From Ustulina deusta (Eukaryota; Ascomycota; Sordariomycetes; Xylariales; Xylariaceae): a DNA stretch of 64,000 nucleotides. The stretch covers positions 1 through 64,000 of the forward strand of contig JAJNNX010000078.1 of assembly GCA_023159155.1 (NCBI GenBank), read 5' to 3'. Positions 62,779 to 64,000 of this stretch are shown here, piece by piece; positions within the stretch are counted from its first letter, which is position 1, and every line of letters starts with the position of its first letter. Made by a program: the position numbers and the translations under genes. The notes beneath the pieces are model-generated. The model worked only from the letters and a program-made list of their open reading frames with translations, was not told the DNA's origin and did no database searches.

Positions 62779-64000
62779 ATACGCCGTATACCCCTAGGGA
62801 GGTCTAAAGGCTTTGCCTTCCCCCGGCGTTAATAATACCAACTAACCAACCAATAGCGATCGTGAGCCGTGGTTCCCACCACAGTCGGTTAAATCTCGCT
62901 ACCGCCTTTTCTGAGAAAACTCGTTAGCAACCACTTTCTTGACAATACATACAAAATCCTCGCGATGATCGACAGGTAGTGAGTCTAGCGCTGTACTCCC
63001 CAGATTGAAAACTTACGGTTTGCATGTGAGAGCGGAGAGGTTGTCTGATCGTGCGCAAACCAGTTTTTTCAGAAAAGGCGGTATTTGACATGCTCATGAG
63101 GGTACTCGCTAGGACTAAAACCTTGGCGTAAGCGCTTATCAGCCAAGGACTTTTGGAGGATTGTCAATATACGGTTTATACTAAAATCTGATGTATGCCG
63201 TTTTTCACGTGATTTGATTTTATAATAACGTCTACAAAATACACCGTTAAGTGGGGCAAACATGACATAAGATTTTCGGATGCTAGAACCTCCAGTTTTG
63301 GAGGCTTCTATACCAACACTTCAACATTTGTATGCAAAATCTTGCCTCATGATTCATAATTGGATTTTTTTTTTCATATCTTGCTGCCCACCCCAAGCCT
63401 GCTTTAACCGTTGGTTCACTTTTCAAACCCCCTTTCCATGCCCGTTTGAGTTATTCGAGAGGGCATGAACAATAGTAAGATAAGGTGGTGTAGATTAAGT
63501 ACCTATAGTAAACTTGATTTGACAGAAGCTGAAGCTTGTGGTATCTTTTCTATCCGAGCTCCCTTGAACCGGCTGTGGAAATTTCATCTTGTGAGTGACT
63601 CGGGGTATACCGTACAGTGTTACAAAGAAGTGCGATTTTGTAGGTATTTGATGGTCAAATTAAGTGCAACATACAGAATAGTGTTATTATTTAGAAAAGC
63701 AATCTAATTATTCTAAAAAAAAAAAAAAAAAAAAATTAAAATCCCTCCTGACTCTTTCTAGTGCCTCTATATTCTATTATGTTCGCAGCCAATCTTGCAA
63801 TCAGCGAAAAAAAACCATCCGGACCGCTTGCTTGCGCTATTACTAAAAGTCTAGAGTTTGAGGTCTAAAAAAAGAAAAGAAAAAAGAAAAAGCAGCCAGC
63901 TAAAAGAAATTAACAGAATAAAAGATAATGTTGAGAAGAGGTGAGTCCAAGAAGAAATGTAAAAAGAAGAGCAATGGACTTCTTCCACATGTACAGGTCA
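62779..64000. other. No gene seen
   Basis: Mixed composition. Frames of 60-80 codons near 63,069-63,707 show no domain, no exon partners and no good start context. The end is purine-rich on the plus strand (63,860-63,980). Confidence 0.45.
63715..63735 (+). repeat. Poly(A) tract of 21
   Basis: Uninterrupted run of 21 A. It could be the tail of an old retroposed sequence lying to its left, but no LINE or SINE body is recognised. Confidence 0.6.

Noticed and set aside
63465..63707. 80-codon plus frame before the poly(A) tract
   Set aside because: No recognisable features; the A tract follows the stop by chance or marks an old retroposon. Not enough for a gene call.
1..64000. CRISPR arrays, bacterial operons, rRNA or tRNA genes
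   Set aside because: No spaced direct-repeat array, no Shine-Dalgarno-led gene series and no rRNA or complete tRNA sequence was seen; the gene structure is fungal.

Overview
The window is nuclear DNA of a filamentous ascomycete (Pezizomycotina, probably Sordariomycetes-like; genus not determined). The evidence is short GT-AG introns of 48-122 nt with CTAAC-type branch sites, gene families typical of these fungi (DUF3433 membrane proteins, MCT-like MFS carriers, NRPS-like A-T-R enzymes, BBE oxidases), and sharp alternation between gene islands of normal base composition and very AT-rich blocks with no open frames. The AT-rich blocks still show transposon proteins on the minus strand in which C-to-T and G-to-A changes have made many stops, as expected from repeat-induced point mutation (RIP).

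Layout. 1-11.8 kb is RIP-ruined retrotransposon DNA (a Ty3/gypsy relic, then a Ty1/copia relic, both minus). 12.3-15.8 kb is a broken DUF3433 membrane-protein gene. 17.3-18.8 kb is a dead MCT-like MFS transporter, and 19.4-19.9 kb a broken gene of unknown kind. 21,215-41,345 is a 20 kb nested retrotransposon block: an outer minus-strand Ty1/copia element with 155-bp LTRs, split inside its pol gene by a 13 kb element with 370-bp LTRs, which itself holds a small unmutated LTR-like GC island at 28.63-28.90 kb.

41.9-46.7 kb holds two divergent genes: an unrecognised 580-aa protein (minus) and a 632-aa protein joining an FHA domain, a Ser/Thr kinase domain and a C-terminal KilA-N/APSES-like segment (plus).

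47.5-61.0 kb looks like a compact specialised-metabolism cluster: an NRPS-like adenylation-thiolation-reductase enzyme, an MCT-like MFS transporter, a short-chain dehydrogenase, a BBE-type oxidase with both residues expected for bicovalent FAD, and a membrane acyltransferase (AT3). All five can be rebuilt from the sequence with frame-consistent introns. A plausible logic is that a carboxylic acid is activated and reduced by the A-T-R enzyme, redox-tailored by the SDR and the flavin oxidase, O-acylated by AT3, and moved by the MFS carrier. No polyketide synthase and no Zn2Cys6 regulator is present in the window. The AT3 gene lies between two inverted 99-bp copies of the same repeat. 61.0-64.0 kb has no gene I can support, but carries an LTR-like segment.
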